Assembly (NCBI GenBank): GCA_964626385.1
Contig: CAZVEO010000001.1
Coordinates: 1 to 48,452, forward strand
Direction of reading: 5' to 3'
DNA: 48,452 bases
Source of the DNA: Scybalousia_A sp964626385
Lineage (GTDB): Bacteria; Bacteroidota; Bacteroidia; Bacteroidales; P3
Shown: piece by piece, positions 7,324 through 15,614 of the stretch
How positions within the stretch are numbered: position 1 is the stretch's first letter
How the letters are laid out: every line of letters starts with the position of its first letter
Made by a program: the position numbers and the translations under genes
Notes under the pieces: model-generated
Databases searched by the model: none
Seen by the model: the letters and a program-made list of their open reading frames with translations, nothing else
Told to the model about the DNA's origin: nothing

Positions 7324-8661
7324 ATGTTTGAAAATCTATCCGAAAAACTTGATAGAGCCTTTAAAATCATAAAAGGCAAGGGTAAAATCACAGAGATAAA
7401 TATCTCTGAGAGTATGAAGGAGGTGCGCAAAGCACTAATAGATGCAGATGTAAGTTATTCCATAGCAAAAGAATTTTGCGACAAAGTTAAGCAAAAAGCA
7501 CTTGGTCAAAATGTCCTTACCAACATAGACCCGGGACAGATGATGGTAAAAATGGTGCATGATGAATTAGTTACCTTAATGGGAGAAAGCACCGAAGAAA
7601 TCAACCTAAAAGCCAAACCTTCAATTATTCTTATAGCAGGTTTGCAAGGTAGTGGTAAAACAACTTTTTCTGCTAAATTAGCCTCTTATTTAAAAAAGAA
7701 AAAGAATAAAAAGGTATTGGTTATAGCAGCAGATGTTTATAGGCCTGCTGCTATCAATCAATTGCAAGTCCTTTGCGAACAAATAAACGTATCGGTTTTT
7801 ACAGAAGAGGGAAATAACAACCCTGTGGATTTGGCTCAAAAGGGTATAAAACAAGCCAAACAAGAGGGAATAGATGCAGTAATAATAGATACAGCAGGAC
7901 GTTTGGCAGTGGATGAGCAAATGATGAATGAGATTGCCAACATTAAACAAGCCGTTGTGCCAACGGAAACTCTTTTTGTCGTAGATTCTATGACGGGACA
8001 AGACGCTGTCAATACAGCAAAGGCTTTTTATGACAGGTTAGACTATGATGGAGTTGTGCTTACCAAACTTGATGGAGATACTCGCGGTGGTGCTGCTTTG
8101 ACTATTAGACATGTGGTCAACAAACCCATTAAATTTATTTCCATAGGAGAAAAATTGGATGCCTTAGATGTTTTTCACCCAGACCGTATGGCTAACCGTA
8201 TACTTGGTATGGGAGATATTGTTTCTCTTGTAGAAAAAGCTCAGGAGCAATATGACGAACAAGAAGCAAGAAAACTTTCCAAAAAGATACGTAGCAATAC
8301 TTTTGATTTCAATGATTTCCTTTCTCAGATACAGCAAATCAAAAAAATGGGTAACCTTAAAGATTTGATGGGTATGATACCAGGAGTGGGTAAAATGATG
8401 AAAGATGTGGACATTAAGGACGATGCTTTTAAGAGTATAGAAGCTATAATAGGCAGTATGACTCCACAAGAAAGAACTCACCCTAATATTATAGATGTTT
8501 CCCGTAAGCAAAGAATAGCTAAAGGTAGTGGCACAAAGATAGAGGAAGTCAATAGATTGTTGAAACAATTTGAGCAAACAAGAAAAATGATGCAAAGCAT
8601 AAGTAGTGGAGGTAAAATGAATAAACTTGCTGCTATGCGTAACATTAGAAAAAGAAGATAA
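7324..8661 (+). CDS. ffh: Signal recognition particle protein Ffh
   Basis: Ffh is the SRP54 GTPase that binds 4.5S RNA and signal sequences and delivers ribosomes to FtsY at the inner membrane. The 445-residue length is normal. The N domain covers about 1-95. The G domain has GLQGSGKTT (P-loop, about 107-115), VIAADVYRPAA, VIIDTAGRL, VVDSMTGQDA, TKLDGDTRGG and ISIGEKLD. The methionine-rich M domain runs from about 300 to the end, with GMIPGVGKM and the RNA-binding segment KQRIAKGSGTKIEEVN. folD follows 31 bp later and is probably cotranscribed. Confidence 0.98.
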   Translation: MFENLSEKLDRAFKIIKGKGKITEINISESMKEVRKALIDADVSYSIAKEFCDKVKQKALGQNVLTNIDPGQMMVKMVHDELVTLMGESTEEINLKAKPSIILIAGLQGSGKTTFSAKLASYLKKKKNKKVLVIAADVYRPAAINQLQVLCEQINVSVFTEEGNNNPVDLAQKGIKQAKQEGIDAVIIDTAGRLAVDEQMMNEIANIKQAVVPTETLFVVDSMTGQDAVNTAKAFYDRLDYDGVVLTKLDGDTRGGAALTIRHVVNKPIKFISIGEKLDALDVFHPDRMANRILGMGDIVSLVEKAQEQYDEQEARKLSKKIRSNTFDFNDFLSQIQQIKKMGNLKDLMGMIPGVGKMMKDVDIKDDAFKSIEAIIGSMTPQERTHPNIIDVSRKQRIAKGSGTKIEEVNRLLKQFEQTRKMMQSISSGGKMNKLAAMRNIRKRR

Positions 8662-8692
8662 AATAAAACATATAAAACAATAGTCTTAAATT

Positions 8693-9586
8693 ATGGAGCA
8701 AGAGAAGAAAGCACCTATTCTTATAGATGGCAAAGAAATAGCTTCCACTATTAAGGAGGAAATAAAAAAGGAGGTTGCAGATATATTGGACAAAGGGCTT
8801 AGACCACCTCATTTGGTTGCTGTTTTGGTTGGTGAAGATGGAGCAAGTCTTTCCTATGTTAAAAGCAAAGAAAAGCAAAGCCAAGAAGTCGGTTTTACTT
8901 CTTCTGTGTATAGATTTCCAGTTACCATAACAGAGGAAGAACTTTTGCAAACCATAGATTTCCTTAATAAGGATGAAGAGGTAGATGGTTATATAGTGCA
9001 AATGCCACTACCGAAACACATAGACGAAAAAAAAGTGATAGCACACATAGACCCAAGGAAAGATGTTGATGGTTTTCACCCTATCAATGCGGGTAGAATG
9101 TTGCTATCCTTACCAAGTTATTTGCCTGCTACACCTTGCGGTATAGTTACATTGTTGGAAAGAGCAAATATAGAGACAGAAGGTAAAAATTGTGTCGTTT
9201 TGGGTAGGAGCGATATTGTTGGTACTCCTATGGCTGTGCTTATGTCAAGAAAAGGAAAAGATTGCACGGTTACTCTATGTCATTCCAAAACAAAAAACCT
9301 TAAGGAGATTTGTCTTCAAGCCGATATAATTATAGCAGCCATAGGCAAACCTGCTTTTCTCAAAGAAGATATGGTAAAAGAGGGTGCGGTTGTGATAGAC
9401 GTAGGTATACACAGAATTGAGGATAATAGTGAAAAGGGGTATTATGTTACTGGTGATGTAGACTTTAATCAAGTAGCAAAAAAATGCTCTTACATTACAC
9501 CTGTTCCAGGAGGTGTGGGACCTATGACAATAGTTTCGCTTTTGTCCAATACCCTAAAAGCATATAAAAAAGAAATATACGAATAA
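8693..9586 (+). CDS. folD: Bifunctional methylenetetrahydrofolate dehydrogenase/cyclohydrolase (FolD)
   Basis: FolD interconverts 5,10-methylene-, 5,10-methenyl- and 10-formyl-tetrahydrofolate for one-carbon metabolism. The 297-residue length is typical. Motifs are SYVKSKEKQSQEVG with the catalytic Tyr and Lys, VDGYIVQMPLPKHI, PRKDVDGFHP, the nucleotide-binding VVLGRSDIVGTPMA, TLCHSKTKN, ADIIIAAIGKP and the C-terminal TPVPGGVGPMT. It follows ffh closely and is closed by a strong hairpin with a T run at 9599-9654. Confidence 0.97.
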   Translation: MEQEKKAPILIDGKEIASTIKEEIKKEVADILDKGLRPPHLVAVLVGEDGASLSYVKSKEKQSQEVGFTSSVYRFPVTITEEELLQTIDFLNKDEEVDGYIVQMPLPKHIDEKKVIAHIDPRKDVDGFHPINAGRMLLSLPSYLPATPCGIVTLLERANIETEGKNCVVLGRSDIVGTPMAVLMSRKGKDCTVTLCHSKTKNLKEICLQADIIIAAIGKPAFLKEDMVKEGAVVIDVGIHRIEDNSEKGYYVTGDVDFNQVAKKCSYITPVPGGVGPMTIVSLLSNTLKAYKKEIYE

Positions 9587-9598
9587 TAGATATTTGTT

Positions 9599-9654
9599 TT
9601 ACAGTATTTCTTAATCTTTGTTATAATATTAAAGAAATGCTGTAATATTTTTTT
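9599..9654 (+). terminator. Terminator-like hairpin just upstream of dxr
   Basis: TTACAGTATTTCTT (9599-9612) pairs with AAGAAATGCTGTAA (9632-9645) with a single GU pair, followed by TATTTTTTT. The T run ends only 3 bp before the dxr ATG. It ends the ffh-folD transcript and could attenuate readthrough into dxr. Confidence 0.75.
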
Positions 9655-9657
9655 CTT

Positions 9658-10809
9658 ATGAAAAACACACCCAAACATATAGCCTTACTTGGTTCTACTG
9701 GTTCTATAGGTAGACAAACTCTTGATATAATTAGAAATAACAAAGATTTGTTTGTAGTAGAGGTTTTGACTGCTGGTTCTAATGCAGAGTTGTTGATAAA
9801 ACAGGCTTTGGAATTTCAACCTAATGCAGTGGTTATAGCAGATAAAAACAAATACAGCAAGGTAAAACAAGCCTTACAAAATACATATATAAAAGTCTTT
9901 GCAGGAGAAGAATCAATAGTAGATGTAGTAAAGTTTGATGAGATAGATTTGGTTTTGACGGCTTTGGTTGGTTTTGCTGGTCTTGCTCCAACAATTTCTG
10001 CTATAGAGGAGGGAAAAACCATAGCCTTAGCTAATAAGGAAACTATGGTTGTGGCTGGTGAGTTGATAACTCGTTTGGCAGAGAGAAATAGAGTAGGAAT
10101 TATTCCTGTAGATAGCGAACATTCGGCTATATTTCAATGCTTGCAAGGGGAGTATCAAAACCCTATAAAAAAAATATTACTTACTGCTTCGGGTGGTATT
10201 TTTAGAGGAAAGACAGTGGCGGAATTAAAAGAGGTTACAATAGAGCAAGCACTTAAAAACCCTAATTGGTCTATGGGTAAAAAAGTTACCATAGATAGTG
10301 CTACTCTTATGAATAAGGGATTGGAAATGATAGAGGCAAAGTGGCTTTTCAACATAGAGGCAAAAAATATTATTCCTGTTATTCACCCGCAAAGTATAAT
10401 ACACTCTATGGTGGAGTTTGAGGACGGAAGCATAAAGGCACAAATGTCTTGTCCCGATATGCACCTGCCTATAGCTTACGCCTTGAATTTTCCTTTTCGT
10501 TTAAAAACGTCACTTGTTGAAACTGATTTTTTTAAATTACAAAATCTAACCTTTGAACAACCAGATAGAAAGACTTTTCCTTGTTTGGATTTGGCTTTCT
10601 GTGCAATAGAAAAGGGAGGCAATATGCCTTGCATAATGAATGCTGCTAACGAAATAGCAGTAGAAAAGTTTTTGAAAAAAGAAATATCTTTCCTTGATAT
10701 TCCAAAAATAATAGAAAAGGCTATGCAAAAATACTCATTTATTGCCAAACCGACATTGGAAGATTATTTGCTAACCGATAAAGAAGTAAAACAAAGTCTA
10801 CAGTTTTAA
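9658..10809 (+). CDS. dxr: 1-deoxy-D-xylulose 5-phosphate reductoisomerase (Dxr/IspC)
   Basis: Dxr makes 2-C-methyl-D-erythritol 4-phosphate with NADPH, the committed step of the non-mevalonate isoprenoid pathway. The 383-residue length is standard. The N-terminal NADPH domain begins IALLGSTGSIGRQTLDII, then VLTALVGFAGL and ALANKETMVVAGE. The metal and substrate motifs are PVDSEHSAIFQCL, LTASGGIFRG, PNWSMGKKVTIDSATLMNKGLE (contact residues Trp, Met, Ser, Asn, Lys) and IHPQSIIHSMVEF. The start lies directly after a terminator-like hairpin, so it either has an unrecognised promoter or depends on readthrough. Confidence 0.97.
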   Translation: MKNTPKHIALLGSTGSIGRQTLDIIRNNKDLFVVEVLTAGSNAELLIKQALEFQPNAVVIADKNKYSKVKQALQNTYIKVFAGEESIVDVVKFDEIDLVLTALVGFAGLAPTISAIEEGKTIALANKETMVVAGELITRLAERNRVGIIPVDSEHSAIFQCLQGEYQNPIKKILLTASGGIFRGKTVAELKEVTIEQALKNPNWSMGKKVTIDSATLMNKGLEMIEAKWLFNIEAKNIIPVIHPQSIIHSMVEFEDGSIKAQMSCPDMHLPIAYALNFPFRLKTSLVETDFFKLQNLTFEQPDRKTFPCLDLAFCAIEKGGNMPCIMNAANEIAVEKFLKKEISFLDIPKIIEKAMQKYSFIAKPTLEDYLLTDKEVKQSLQF

Positions 10810-10891
10810 TTTTTTTATACACCACTAAACAGCACAACCATATTTGCAAGTATTTTTCTTGTTAGAGTAGGTAAGAGTAAAGAAAAATTAC

Positions 10892-11602
10892 TTATTGTTT
10901 TATTGATTTTACTTCTATATATGGAGCGAGTTTTTGAAATGTCTTTTCGTCCATAATATGAACTTTTCTAATCTCTTCTATAGTAGAGAAATTGCCATAT
11001 TGTTTCCTAAATTCTATTATTGCCTTTGCTAAATAATAATCTATATAAGGGTGATAGTAAAGGTTTTTAATGTTATCGGTATTGATATCTATTTTTCTCA
11101 AATTAGTATCTTTAAGAATTATTTGCGGAGAGATTTTTTCAAAAATAGTGTCATTTATTCCTTTTACTTCTTTTAGTTGTTCTTTGCTATAATAACCTCC
11201 GAGTCTTTTGCCATAGTTGTATATTCTTTTTGCAAAAACTTTTCCTACACCTTTTATCAACTGCAAATCCAAAGTATCAGCAGTGTTGAGGTCAATAATA
11301 AAAGTTTTCTTCTCAAAAGTTTTGTTGTGTTGTTTTTCAGTCGTATTGACTTTTTCGTTATAGGGCGGAGAAGTGTATTGATTTTGTTTGCCTTTACGAA
11401 AATAGACTTTTGAAGTTTTTATTTTACTGTCTGTTTCTTTGACTTTGGTATTTGATTGTTTTGAATATTTTTGTTTGCTTTCTTTGTTTGTAGAAAGAAC
11501 TGTTATATTATTTCCTTTAAAAACTATAAAAAGCAAAATCAACACCATTCCTGTCAATATACCAATAAGGAACATCAAACCTGTTTTGTGTTGATTTTGC
11601 AT
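10892..11602 (-). CDS. ComEA-like helix-hairpin-helix DNA-binding protein
   Basis: A 236-residue protein with an N-terminal membrane anchor (about 8-28), a long polar Lys/Thr/Ser-rich linker (about 30-100), then two tandem helix-hairpin-helix regions. The first reads IDLNTADTLDLQLIKGVGKVFAKRI (about residues 99-123). The second starts KIDINTDNIKNLYYHPYID and ends in KLAPYIE. ComEA-type proteins bind incoming double-stranded DNA in the periplasm during competence, and this layout with an anchor and a linker fits. Competence has not been shown here, and many Bacteroidetes carry such proteins without known transformability. It lies 62 bp downstream of the glycosyltransferase gene. Confidence 0.82.
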   Translation of the reverse strand: MQNQHKTGLMFLIGILTGMVLILLFIVFKGNNITVLSTNKESKQKYSKQSNTKVKETDSKIKTSKVYFRKGKQNQYTSPPYNEKVNTTEKQHNKTFEKKTFIIDLNTADTLDLQLIKGVGKVFAKRIYNYGKRLGGYYSKEQLKEVKGINDTIFEKISPQIILKDTNLRKIDINTDNIKNLYYHPYIDYYLAKAIIEFRKQYGNFSTIEEIRKVHIMDEKTFQKLAPYIEVKSIKQ

Positions 11603-11664
11603 GATAAAAGAAAAGTGTAAAATTTTACCCTAATAACGTTAAAGTAAAATACTTATTGTTTTAT

Positions 11665-12552
11665 TTATTGTAAATTGTTTTCTTTATATTGTTTGATAAA
11701 AGTATATAATTTCAACATATCCAAACATTTGATATTGGGGTGATTGCTGTGTAGATTTAGAATAATTATTTGTTTTATCATAGCAAAACAAAGAGAAAAG
11801 ATTTTTGTGCAATGCAATTTTTCTAATCTTTTATAGGCTTTAACCAAAGTAACATTTTCCAAAAAAGGTCTGTACAATTCTTGTTTATATAGTAAAGCAA
11901 GATTTTTTGAAGCACTGATGGTGTCCAAAATAAATTTATCAGTGTCTTTCAATCCCAAATGCTCTACCGGGTTGTCTATATAACAAATTTTGTAATCATT
12001 TTGTTTTAACTCTTCCCCCAAAAGAGTATCCTCATGTCCATAGCCTTTGATTTTTTCATTAAACTGTATTTTTTCAAAAGCCTCTTTTTTTATTAGAAAA
12101 TTATTTGTTGTAAAGTGTTTTTTACCTTCTTCTTTTTGTTTACCACAGGTCCAATGCAATAATTTTTCTTTGTCAATACGCTGCTTCTTATTGCAATATA
12201 TTGTCCCTCCGCAAACAACATCATAATTTTGACCAAATTGCAAATATTTATAAAGAAAATCTTTTTTTACTATACCGCTATCGCAATCCAAAAACAAAAG
12301 AAAATCTCCTTTTGCTTTTTTTGCAAGAAGATTCCTGATTTTGGAACGTCCTATATTATGTTTAATCTCTATATAATTGATGCCCGTTGTTAAAAAAAAA
12401 TCTTTATTACTCCTGCTTATTTCTTGGTTTGTAGAGCAATCATCGGCAAGGATAATCTCATATTTTGTTGGCAAATTTTCGCATTGTTGCAACAAACTTT
12501 CGGCAAGACTTTTTGCATCATAATTATATATGGGTATGAGTATTGAAAGCAT
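11665..12552 (-). CDS. Family 2 glycosyltransferase
   Basis: A 295-residue cytoplasmic GT-A fold enzyme. The N-terminus shows MLSILIPIYNYDAKSLAESL, EIILADDCSTN for the first nucleotide-binding Asp pair, then NIGRSKIRNLLAKKAKGDFL (donor binding) and FLDCDSG, the DxD metal site. Further on, FNEKIKGYGHEDTLLGEEL is the GYGHED-type acceptor/catalytic motif of the glycosyltransferase family 2 subgroup that includes chondroitin-polymerase-like and galactosyltransferase domains. There are no membrane helices. The sugar and acceptor are unknown; surface polysaccharide or lipid glycan synthesis is the usual role. Confidence 0.88.
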   Translation of the reverse strand: MLSILIPIYNYDAKSLAESLLQQCENLPTKYEIILADDCSTNQEISRSNKDFFLTTGINYIEIKHNIGRSKIRNLLAKKAKGDFLLFLDCDSGIVKKDFLYKYLQFGQNYDVVCGGTIYCNKKQRIDKEKLLHWTCGKQKEEGKKHFTTNNFLIKKEAFEKIQFNEKIKGYGHEDTLLGEELKQNDYKICYIDNPVEHLGLKDTDKFILDTISASKNLALLYKQELYRPFLENVTLVKAYKRLEKLHCTKIFSLCFAMIKQIIILNLHSNHPNIKCLDMLKLYTFIKQYKENNLQ

Positions 12553-12575
12553 ACTTTTGTTATACCATTACTATT

Positions 12576-12619
12576 AAAAAAAAGGTTCTTTAAAGAAGAA
12601 TAAACTACTTTAAAGAACC
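12576..12619 (-). terminator. Terminator of aspA
   Basis: GGTTCTTTAAAG (12584-12595) pairs perfectly with CTTTAAAGAACC (12608-12619). Read on the reverse strand the 12-bp stem is followed by eight T, 50 bp after the aspA stop. Confidence 0.85.
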
Positions 12620-12668
12620 CGACATGATGATTAATTAACTATTAAAAAATTAAAACTTATGAATAAAA

Positions 12669-14129
12669 TTAAAGTTTAGCAAGTATGCCTTCCAATTTTT
12701 CCATTATTTTATCTTGGTCAGCTTTAATAGGAAGATTTACAGGTTTTATCATATTCTCAGGGGCGAAGATAGTATCCAAATCTTCTTTTGAAAGAATATT
12801 GTTTTCCAATGCTATTTCATAAACACCTTTACCTGTTTTCTTTGCTATTTTAGCAATTCTTGTAGAATTTTTGTAACCAATATAAGGGTTCAAAGCGGTA
12901 ACAGTACCTATAGCCTTAGCAATAAAGTTTCTGCAATTTTCCTCATCTGCCTCTATGCCGTCTATACAAAGAGTTCTAAGAGTATCAAAACCATTTGTCA
13001 ACAAGTTGATAGACTCAAACAAGCAATAAACAGCAACTGGTTCCATAACGTTAAGTTCCAATTGTGCGTTCTCACTTGCCAACATAACGGCGGTGTCATT
13101 ACCTATTACTTTGTAGCAAAGTTGGTTCATAACCTCTGGTATAACAGGGTTAACTTTGCCTGGCATAATAGAAGAACCTGGTTGCATTTCTGGCAAATGT
13201 ATTTCTGCCAAACCACATCTTGGACCGCTACCCATCAAACGCAAGTCGTTGCATATTTTTATTGCTCTAAGAGCAGTACGTTTCAATTCGCTGGACAAAC
13301 CAACCAAAGCAGAAGTATCTGGAGTAGCCTCTATTAAGTTTTCAGCCAAAGTAACATCCCAACCAGTGATATCTCTAAGAGCCTTAATACATAATTCTGA
13401 ATAGCCCGGCTCTGCACAAATTCCTGTACCTATTGCAGTGGCACCCATATTAACCTCAAGCAAATGTTTTCTTACAGCCTCTACATCTTTTGCAGCTTTT
13501 CTCATCATAGTTGCAAATGCTCCAAAACTTTGTCCCAAAGTCATAGGAACACCGTCTTGCAACTGAGTTCTACCCATCTTAACGATGTTTTTGAACTCAT
13601 CAGCTTTCTTTTCCAAAGAAGCAGCACAATCGTTGATTGCTTTTATCAATTTCTCAGTCTCCAAATATAAACCAAAGTGGAAACCTGTTGGATAAGCATC
13701 ATTAGTAGATTGAGAAGCGTTAGAATGGTCGTTAGGTGAACAATATTTATACTCTCCTGGTTTGTGTCCCATTATTTGCAATGCACGGTTAGCAATAACT
13801 TCATTGGCATTCATATTAACCGTTGTACCTGCTCCACCTTGTATCATATCGCTAAGGAAGTATTGGTCAAGTTTGCCTTCTTTCATTTCTTCGCAAGCCT
13901 GAACCATAGCCTTAAATTGCTCATCAGTCAATTTGCCTTGTGCGTGATTTGCTATTGCTGCTCCGTGTTTGGTGATAGCAAAACCTTTAATAAAATTAGG
14001 ATAGGCATTCATAGGAACACCAGAAATTTTAAAATTGTTGAATCCTCTAAGAGATTGTACTCCATACAATGCATCTACAGGCACATTAAGTTCGCCTATT
14101 AAATCGCTTTCTTTTCTAAAATCTGCCAT
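12669..14129 (-). CDS. aspA: Aspartate ammonia-lyase (AspA)
   Basis: AspA deaminates L-aspartate reversibly to fumarate and ammonia. In anaerobes it feeds fumarate respiration or aspartate fermentation. The 486-residue protein has the superfamily signature GSSIMPGKVNP (about 319-329), which includes the catalytic Ser of the flexible loop. ELNVPVDALYGVQSLRGF at the N-terminus favours aspartase over class II fumarase. Other conserved parts are SQSTNDAYPTGFH, GRTQLQDGVPMTLGQ and TGICAEPGYSELC. It has its own terminator at 12576. Upstream lies an AT-rich region with a 14-bp palindrome and then the repeat-filled spacer before citD. Confidence 0.95.
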   Translation of the reverse strand: MADFRKESDLIGELNVPVDALYGVQSLRGFNNFKISGVPMNAYPNFIKGFAITKHGAAIANHAQGKLTDEQFKAMVQACEEMKEGKLDQYFLSDMIQGGAGTTVNMNANEVIANRALQIMGHKPGEYKYCSPNDHSNASQSTNDAYPTGFHFGLYLETEKLIKAINDCAASLEKKADEFKNIVKMGRTQLQDGVPMTLGQSFGAFATMMRKAAKDVEAVRKHLLEVNMGATAIGTGICAEPGYSELCIKALRDITGWDVTLAENLIEATPDTSALVGLSSELKRTALRAIKICNDLRLMGSGPRCGLAEIHLPEMQPGSSIMPGKVNPVIPEVMNQLCYKVIGNDTAVMLASENAQLELNVMEPVAVYCLFESINLLTNGFDTLRTLCIDGIEADEENCRNFIAKAIGTVTALNPYIGYKNSTRIAKIAKKTGKGVYEIALENNILSKEDLDTIFAPENMIKPVNLPIKADQDKIMEKLEGILAKL

Positions 14130-14164
14130 ATTACGTAATAGATTTTTTATATATTTTGTTATAC

Positions 14165-14178
14165 ATTATTTAAATAAT
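14165..14178. promoter_or_regulatory. 14-bp palindrome upstream of aspA
   Basis: ATTATTTAAATAAT is a perfect palindrome 36-49 bp upstream of the aspA ATG, a sensible position for an operator. The sequence is AT-only in an AT-rich genome, so chance is a real alternative. Confidence 0.25.
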
Positions 14179-14281
14179 ATAAGTAACTTATTTTTTATTT
14201 ATTTATTGTATAAAGTAGCAAAAAAAAACACCCGCGGGGTGTTTTATATGGCAAAACCCTTACTTTTTTTTGCATAGGTTG

Positions 14282-14472
14282 TTATAGGTTAGCATAAGTT
14301 GAGATGGGGCACAGCCGTTAAAAAAAAACACATACGCTTAAGCGTCTTATAAAACACCCTATGGGTACAGGCACCGCCTGTTTTATAAGACGCAAACCTT
14401 TAGCTTCAGGCTTATTTTAATGGCTCTGCCCGTATAGAACAGCCTCAGGCTGTAACCCATGCTAACCTATAA
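14282..14472. repeat. Palindromic intergenic repeat (SR), cluster 2, with terminal inverted repeats
   Basis: Bounded by TTATAGGTTAGCAT (14282-14295) and its exact complement ATGCTAACCTATAA (14459-14472). The interior holds hairpin words such as CACCCTATGGGT, ACAGGCACCGCCTGT, CAGCCTCAGGCTG and CGCTTAAGCG. The span of about 190 bp, terminal inverted repeats and lack of a gene resemble a miniature inverted-repeat element. Related hairpin words also occur just outside the left end. Confidence 0.75.
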
Positions 14473-14556
14473 AAAAAACAAAAAAACGAAAAAGAAACAA
14501 CAAAAGAAAAAACAAAAAAACGGTTTACTGGAAATCAATAAGTTACAAATAAAAAT

Positions 14557-14906
14557 TGTGCACGCGTTTGGTCAGGTCAAAAAATGTTCGTAACTTTGTA
14601 AGAGAAAAAGATACCTACCACAAAATTAACGATTTTTAGTCTTATAACTACTTGATAATCAATAAAAACGAATCTTCGTTTCATTTTATCGAAACGAAGA
14701 TTCGTCGAAATGAAACGAAGATTCATTTTTGCAAAATCCCAATTTCGAAAAATTTTTCTTCGAAAAACCTCTCGAAAACTCTGAAAATGAGGAAAAAAGC
14801 CCGATTTTGACCCTTAAAAAAGGTTAAGTGATTGATAATCAGCAGTAGCCCCCCTGTTTTTTGCTTTTAAATGGGTATTTACGCGATTTCCCGAAAAAAT
14901 TTTTTT
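14557..14906 (+). repeat. Long intergenic repeat (LR), copy 2 of 3
   Basis: Same 350-bp unit as at 1-350. The hairpin arms ACGAATCTTCGTTTC/GAAACGAAGATTCGT are kept while the loop differs (ATTTTAT instead of GAGAAAT). The reading frame that is open in copies 1 and 3 has a TAG here. It is preceded by an A/C-rich tract and CGGTTTACTGGAAATCAATA, a segment shared with copy 3, which links it to the right end of SR cluster 2. Confidence 0.9.
14567..14598 (+). promoter_or_regulatory. Consensus promoter inside LR copy 2
   Basis: TTTG at 14567-14570, 20 bp, TAACTTTG at 14591-14598, identical in layout to the other two LR copies. It points towards citD, about 660 bp downstream, but SR hairpins lie between. 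Confidence 0.65.
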
Positions 14907-14917
14907 ACCACTTTTTT

Positions 14918-15150
14918 TATAGGTTTTTATAGGTTACACCCACAGGGTACACCCATAGGGTGTTTTATAAGGGCATAGCCTTTACTTTTGATAGGTTAGC
15001 ATAGGTTGTTATAAGTTAGCATAGACACTTAAGCGAAGCCTCAGGTTTTTTTATAGATGCATAAGCGTACGTGTTCTTTTAATGGCTTTGCCTTGTAAGA
15101 CACCCTGTGGGTGTGGCTTTGCTCTTATAAGACAGGCTGTGCCTGTAACT
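14918..15150. repeat. Palindromic intergenic repeat (SR), cluster 3
   Basis: Contains TATAGGTT words, TTGATAGGTTAGCATAGG, TTATAAGTTAGCATAG, and hairpin words CACCCATAGGGTG, GGGCATAGCC, ACACCCTGTGGGTGT and GACAGGCTGTGCCTGT. It fills the space between LR copy 2 and the citD promoter. Confidence 0.75.
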
Positions 15151-15173
15151 TTTGGCAAATTATTTTAAAATAT

Positions 15174-15205
15174 TTTGCTATACAAAAAAAACAAAGTAAT
15201 TTTGC
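15174..15205 (+). promoter_or_regulatory. citDEF promoter
   Basis: TTTG at 15174-15177, 19 bp, then TAATTTTGC at 15197-15205. Both boxes and the spacing match the Bacteroidetes consensus. The start of citD is 51 bp after the -7 box, leaving a leader of about 45 nt. Confidence 0.75.
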
Positions 15206-15256
15206 TACCTATCTTAGTGAAGAATAAAATTAACGCTAAACAAAATAGAAAAAATC

Positions 15257-15538
15257 ATGGATATGAAACAAGCGTTTGCCGGTACGTTAGAATCCGGCGA
15301 TATAATGATTAAGATTGAACCAAGTGAAAAAGAAGGCTTGGAGATAAATCTTGATAGCACTGTTGCTTATCAGTTTGGTGAGCAAATAAAAAGTGTTATA
15401 AAAGAAACTCTTAAAGGGTTGAATGTTAACAACGCTATCATCACAGCAACCGATAAAGGTGCTTTGGATTGTACAATACGCGCTCGAGTTACAGCGGCAG
15501 TTGTTAGAGCTACTGGCAAAGATGTTTGGCAGGCCTAA
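15257..15538 (+). CDS. citD: Citrate lyase acyl-carrier protein, gamma subunit (CitD)
   Basis: CitD is the small carrier that holds acetyl and citryl groups on a triphosphoribosyl-dephospho-CoA arm during citrate cleavage. The 93-residue length is normal. The attachment site is the Ser in AGTLESGDIMI, which aligns with Ser14 of the Klebsiella protein and is residue 13 here. C-terminal conserved parts are ALDCTIRARVTAAVVRA. It is first in the citDEF operon, with a consensus promoter upstream and citE 76 bp downstream. The enzyme that installs the arm, CitX, is at 2249. Confidence 0.95.
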   Translation: MDMKQAFAGTLESGDIMIKIEPSEKEGLEINLDSTVAYQFGEQIKSVIKETLKGLNVNNAIITATDKGALDCTIRARVTAAVVRATGKDVWQA

Positions 15539-15614
15539 ATTTTAGAGTTTTTTTATAAAAATAATCATTAAAAAAGAACAAAGAGGTTAAAAAACCGCTA
15601 AAAATTAAATAATT

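Noticed and set aside
14035..14277. An 80-codon forward frame across the aspA start
   Set aside because: Its first part is antisense to aspA and the rest is AT-rich spacer.
14218..15152. Possible CRISPR array because of the many short repeats
   Set aside because: The repeats differ in length and sequence, spacing is irregular, and no cas genes are present.
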